A stretch of 64,000 nucleotides of DNA from an uncultured Erythrobacter sp. (GTDB taxonomy: Bacteria; Pseudomonadota; Alphaproteobacteria; Sphingomonadales; Sphingomonadaceae), in NCBI GenBank assembly GCA_947498065.1, contig CANMIS010000003.1, positions 272,739 through 336,738 of the forward strand. Direction: 5' to 3'. A program made the position numbers and the translations under genes. Positions 62,783 to 64,000 of the stretch are shown piece by piece. The first letter of the stretch is position 1. Each line of letters opens with the position of its first letter. The notes under the pieces were generated by a model that did not search any database, had not been told where the DNA came from, and worked only from the letters and a program-made list of their open reading frames with translations.

Positions 62783-63409
62783 CTAGTTTCCTAGGAAGTC
62801 GCCCGGCGACTCGTTCTGTCCGATCCACAGGCGCTCGCCATCTGGGCCGCGCATCAAGAGCTGCGTGGGGCGCTGGCCTTCGCGTTCAACCGGCGCGGCG
62901 ATGATCTCGTAACCGGCGGCAACCACCTTCTCGTGAATGTCGAGAACATCGCTGACGAAAATGAGGAAGGCCATGGATCCAGGACGGTTCGGTTCGCGAA
63001 GCGGCTCTGGCGCCTGCGCCAATGATCCATCGGCTTCTCGTATCTCGATCAGGCCCAGGTGCCCGACCTTGATATCATTTGCTCTGGCTAAAGGAGGGCG
63101 GAGCGCCACTAAAGAGATGGTCTGTCCCTCTTTAATGCCTGAGAAGCCCACGAGCCTCGGGTCGTCCAACTTCTCGCGCTTGTAGAACGGCTCCAACCCA
63201 AGAATGCCTTGATAGAACTTGAGGCTCTCCTCGATACTGCGGACCGAGATCGTGGTTCGAGAAAGAACCGCGGTGAGGGGCTCTTGCTCTTCCTCGGCTG
63301 CCTGGGTGGCCGTCGTTAGCTCTTCCGATTGAGATTGCGCATGAGCGGGTGATGCGGCCAGCGCTAGGCCAGCGCTCATCGCGACGATGCTTTTGTGTAA
63401 TATGCGCAT
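62783..63409 (-). CDS. Exported VOC-superfamily protein
   Basis: Protein of 208 residues. Signal peptide to about residue 24 (MSAGLALAASPAHA) and one VOC domain: RTTISVRSIEESLKFYQGILGLEPFY and AFLIFVSDVLDIHEKVVAAGYEI, with a C-terminal RGPDGERLWIGQNE. Close in layout to the lipoprotein VOC at 12,499. Third exported member in the window. It starts 3 bp after the gene at the right edge. Confidence 0.87.
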   Translation of the reverse strand: MRILHKSIVAMSAGLALAASPAHAQSQSEELTTATQAAEEEQEPLTAVLSRTTISVRSIEESLKFYQGILGLEPFYKREKLDDPRLVGFSGIKEGQTISLVALRPPLARANDIKVGHLGLIEIREADGSLAQAPEPLREPNRPGSMAFLIFVSDVLDIHEKVVAAGYEIIAAPVEREGQRPTQLLMRGPDGERLWIGQNESPGDFLGN

Positions 63410-63412
63410 GTT

Positions 63413-64000
63413 TTAATCCAGCCATGGCAATTGAGGGGCGGGGCGAGCGTTCGGACCCGCGGTGATAGCGCGCTCGACCAGCGCAAGTTGGTTGTCGATC
63501 ACTCGGTTGGGGCGCTTGCTGACTTCACGTGCTTGAGAGAGATGTGCTTTGGAAGCTGTCAGGTCGCCCGCCCGGTAGTTGGCCCAGCCAATGGCGGCCA
63601 AAACCATGGCGTTATCAATATATTGTCCGCCGTAGTCCCGGTCTAAGCGCAAGGCCTCTTCGGCTCGCCCGCTCTCTGCAAGGCTGTAGATGAGAGTCCA
63701 GAACCCATAGGCGCTGTTCTCGGATTGCCACGCTTGTTCCGCAAGCTCTGCCGCTTTCGCTGTGTCGCCGAGCTCGAAGTGAAACAGAGCAATGTTCAGC
63801 AGAGTGTAGTTGGAGTTGTTGCGACCATCCGCGCCCGAGATCTCAATATATTGGTCGATCAGCGGCTGGATCACCTCTTCGCCGCCGAGCTTCGCATCAG
63901 CCAGAGCCAGGCGGTAGAATGTGGAGCGGCGGGTTGTATCCGAAGACAGACAAGGTTTTGCGGTGGCCGATGCCTGCGCATAGTCGCCCACGCGATAATG
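63413..64000 (-). CDS. TPR-like protein, 5' end beyond the window
   Basis: Partial gene; its beginning lies outside the right edge, since the frame stays open through 64,000 and a repeat is cut (HYRVGDYAQA). About 195 residues are visible, made of helix pairs such as NIALFHFELGDTAKAAELAEQAW, LAESGRAEEALRLDRDYG and GWANYRAGDLTASKAHLSQA, typical of tetratricopeptide repeats. Function unknown; probably a scaffold. Upstream partner of the exported VOC gene. Confidence 0.75.
   Translation of the reverse strand, partial: HYRVGDYAQASATAKPCLSSDTTRRSTFYRLALADAKLGGEEVIQPLIDQYIEISGADGRNNSNYTLLNIALFHFELGDTAKAAELAEQAWQSENSAYGFWTLIYSLAESGRAEEALRLDRDYGGQYIDNAMVLAAIGWANYRAGDLTASKAHLSQAREVSKRPNRVIDNQLALVERAITAGPNARPAPQLPWLD

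Overview
The window comes from a GC-rich alphaproteobacterium, most likely a marine member of the Sphingomonadales such as the Erythrobacteraceae. This is inferred from the protein sequences, the ribB-type enzyme with an N-terminal DNA-binding domain, the DUF4170 protein and the abundance of TonB receptors. No rRNA, tRNA, insertion sequence, integrase, phage module or CRISPR array was seen.

Positions 1 to about 12,400 are core genome. They hold two small envelope proteins and carB, greA, a GNAT acetyltransferase and a DUF4170 protein. Next come four small membrane or basic proteins, eno, a MarR regulator, and two riboflavin genes (ribH and an HTH-ribB fusion).

From about 12,500 to the right edge the window is one large catabolic region. 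(1) 12,499-19,096 (minus) has an alpha/beta hydrolase, a calycin-like protein, LeuC/LeuD-like hydro-lyase subunits, an HMG-CoA-lyase-type enzyme, a CaiB CoA-transferase and a VOC lipoprotein, almost all with overlapping stops and starts. (2) 19,217-23,586 (plus) has an N-carbamoylsarcosine/maleamate-type amidohydrolase, two PuuE-type polysaccharide-deacetylase-fold proteins, an aldehyde dehydrogenase and a second calycin-like protein. (3) 23,618-34,141 (minus) has an uptake and oxidation block: TonB receptor, exported VOC protein, MFS carrier, FAD oxidase, nitrilase-fold protein, Tat-exported amine oxidase and DUF1838 protein. (4) 34,242-39,179 (plus) has a CitE lyase, MaoC hydratase, acyl-CoA dehydrogenase and two CaiB transferases, resembling the itaconate/citramalyl-CoA module. 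A GntR/UTRA regulator follows. (5) 39,985-48,666 (plus) has two MmgE/PrpD proteins, a PaaK-type ligase, an amidase, a HapK-like protein, an SDR, a PuuE-like protein, an enoyl-CoA hydratase and a VOC protein. (6) 48,698-64,000 has an Lrp regulator and a second uptake and oxidation block: TonB receptor, Tat amine oxidase, CpcT-like lipoprotein, hydrolases, MFS carrier, VOC proteins and an IclR regulator.

Two shared DNA motifs tie the blocks together. A TTGTCCGGACAA palindrome, four exact copies and one near copy, lies only in promoter regions of blocks 1-3, 4 and an orphan exported protein; it is probably the operator of the GntR regulator. A second, AT-rich motif precedes the 50,968-51,801 hydrolase and the second TonB receptor, and is probably the IclR operator.

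My working hypothesis is that the region degrades a nitrogenous, probably pyrrolic, compound. It would be taken up by TonB receptors and split oxidatively in the periplasm by FAD amine oxidases and exported VOC proteins. The resulting cyclic (alkylmaleimide-like) imides would be opened by PuuE-type enzymes and de-amidated by the isochorismatase-fold and amidase enzymes. The alkylmaleates would be hydrated by the LeuCD-like enzyme and cleaved as citramalyl-CoA analogues to pyruvate and an acyl-CoA. The individual enzyme families are well supported; the substrate is not proved by sequence.
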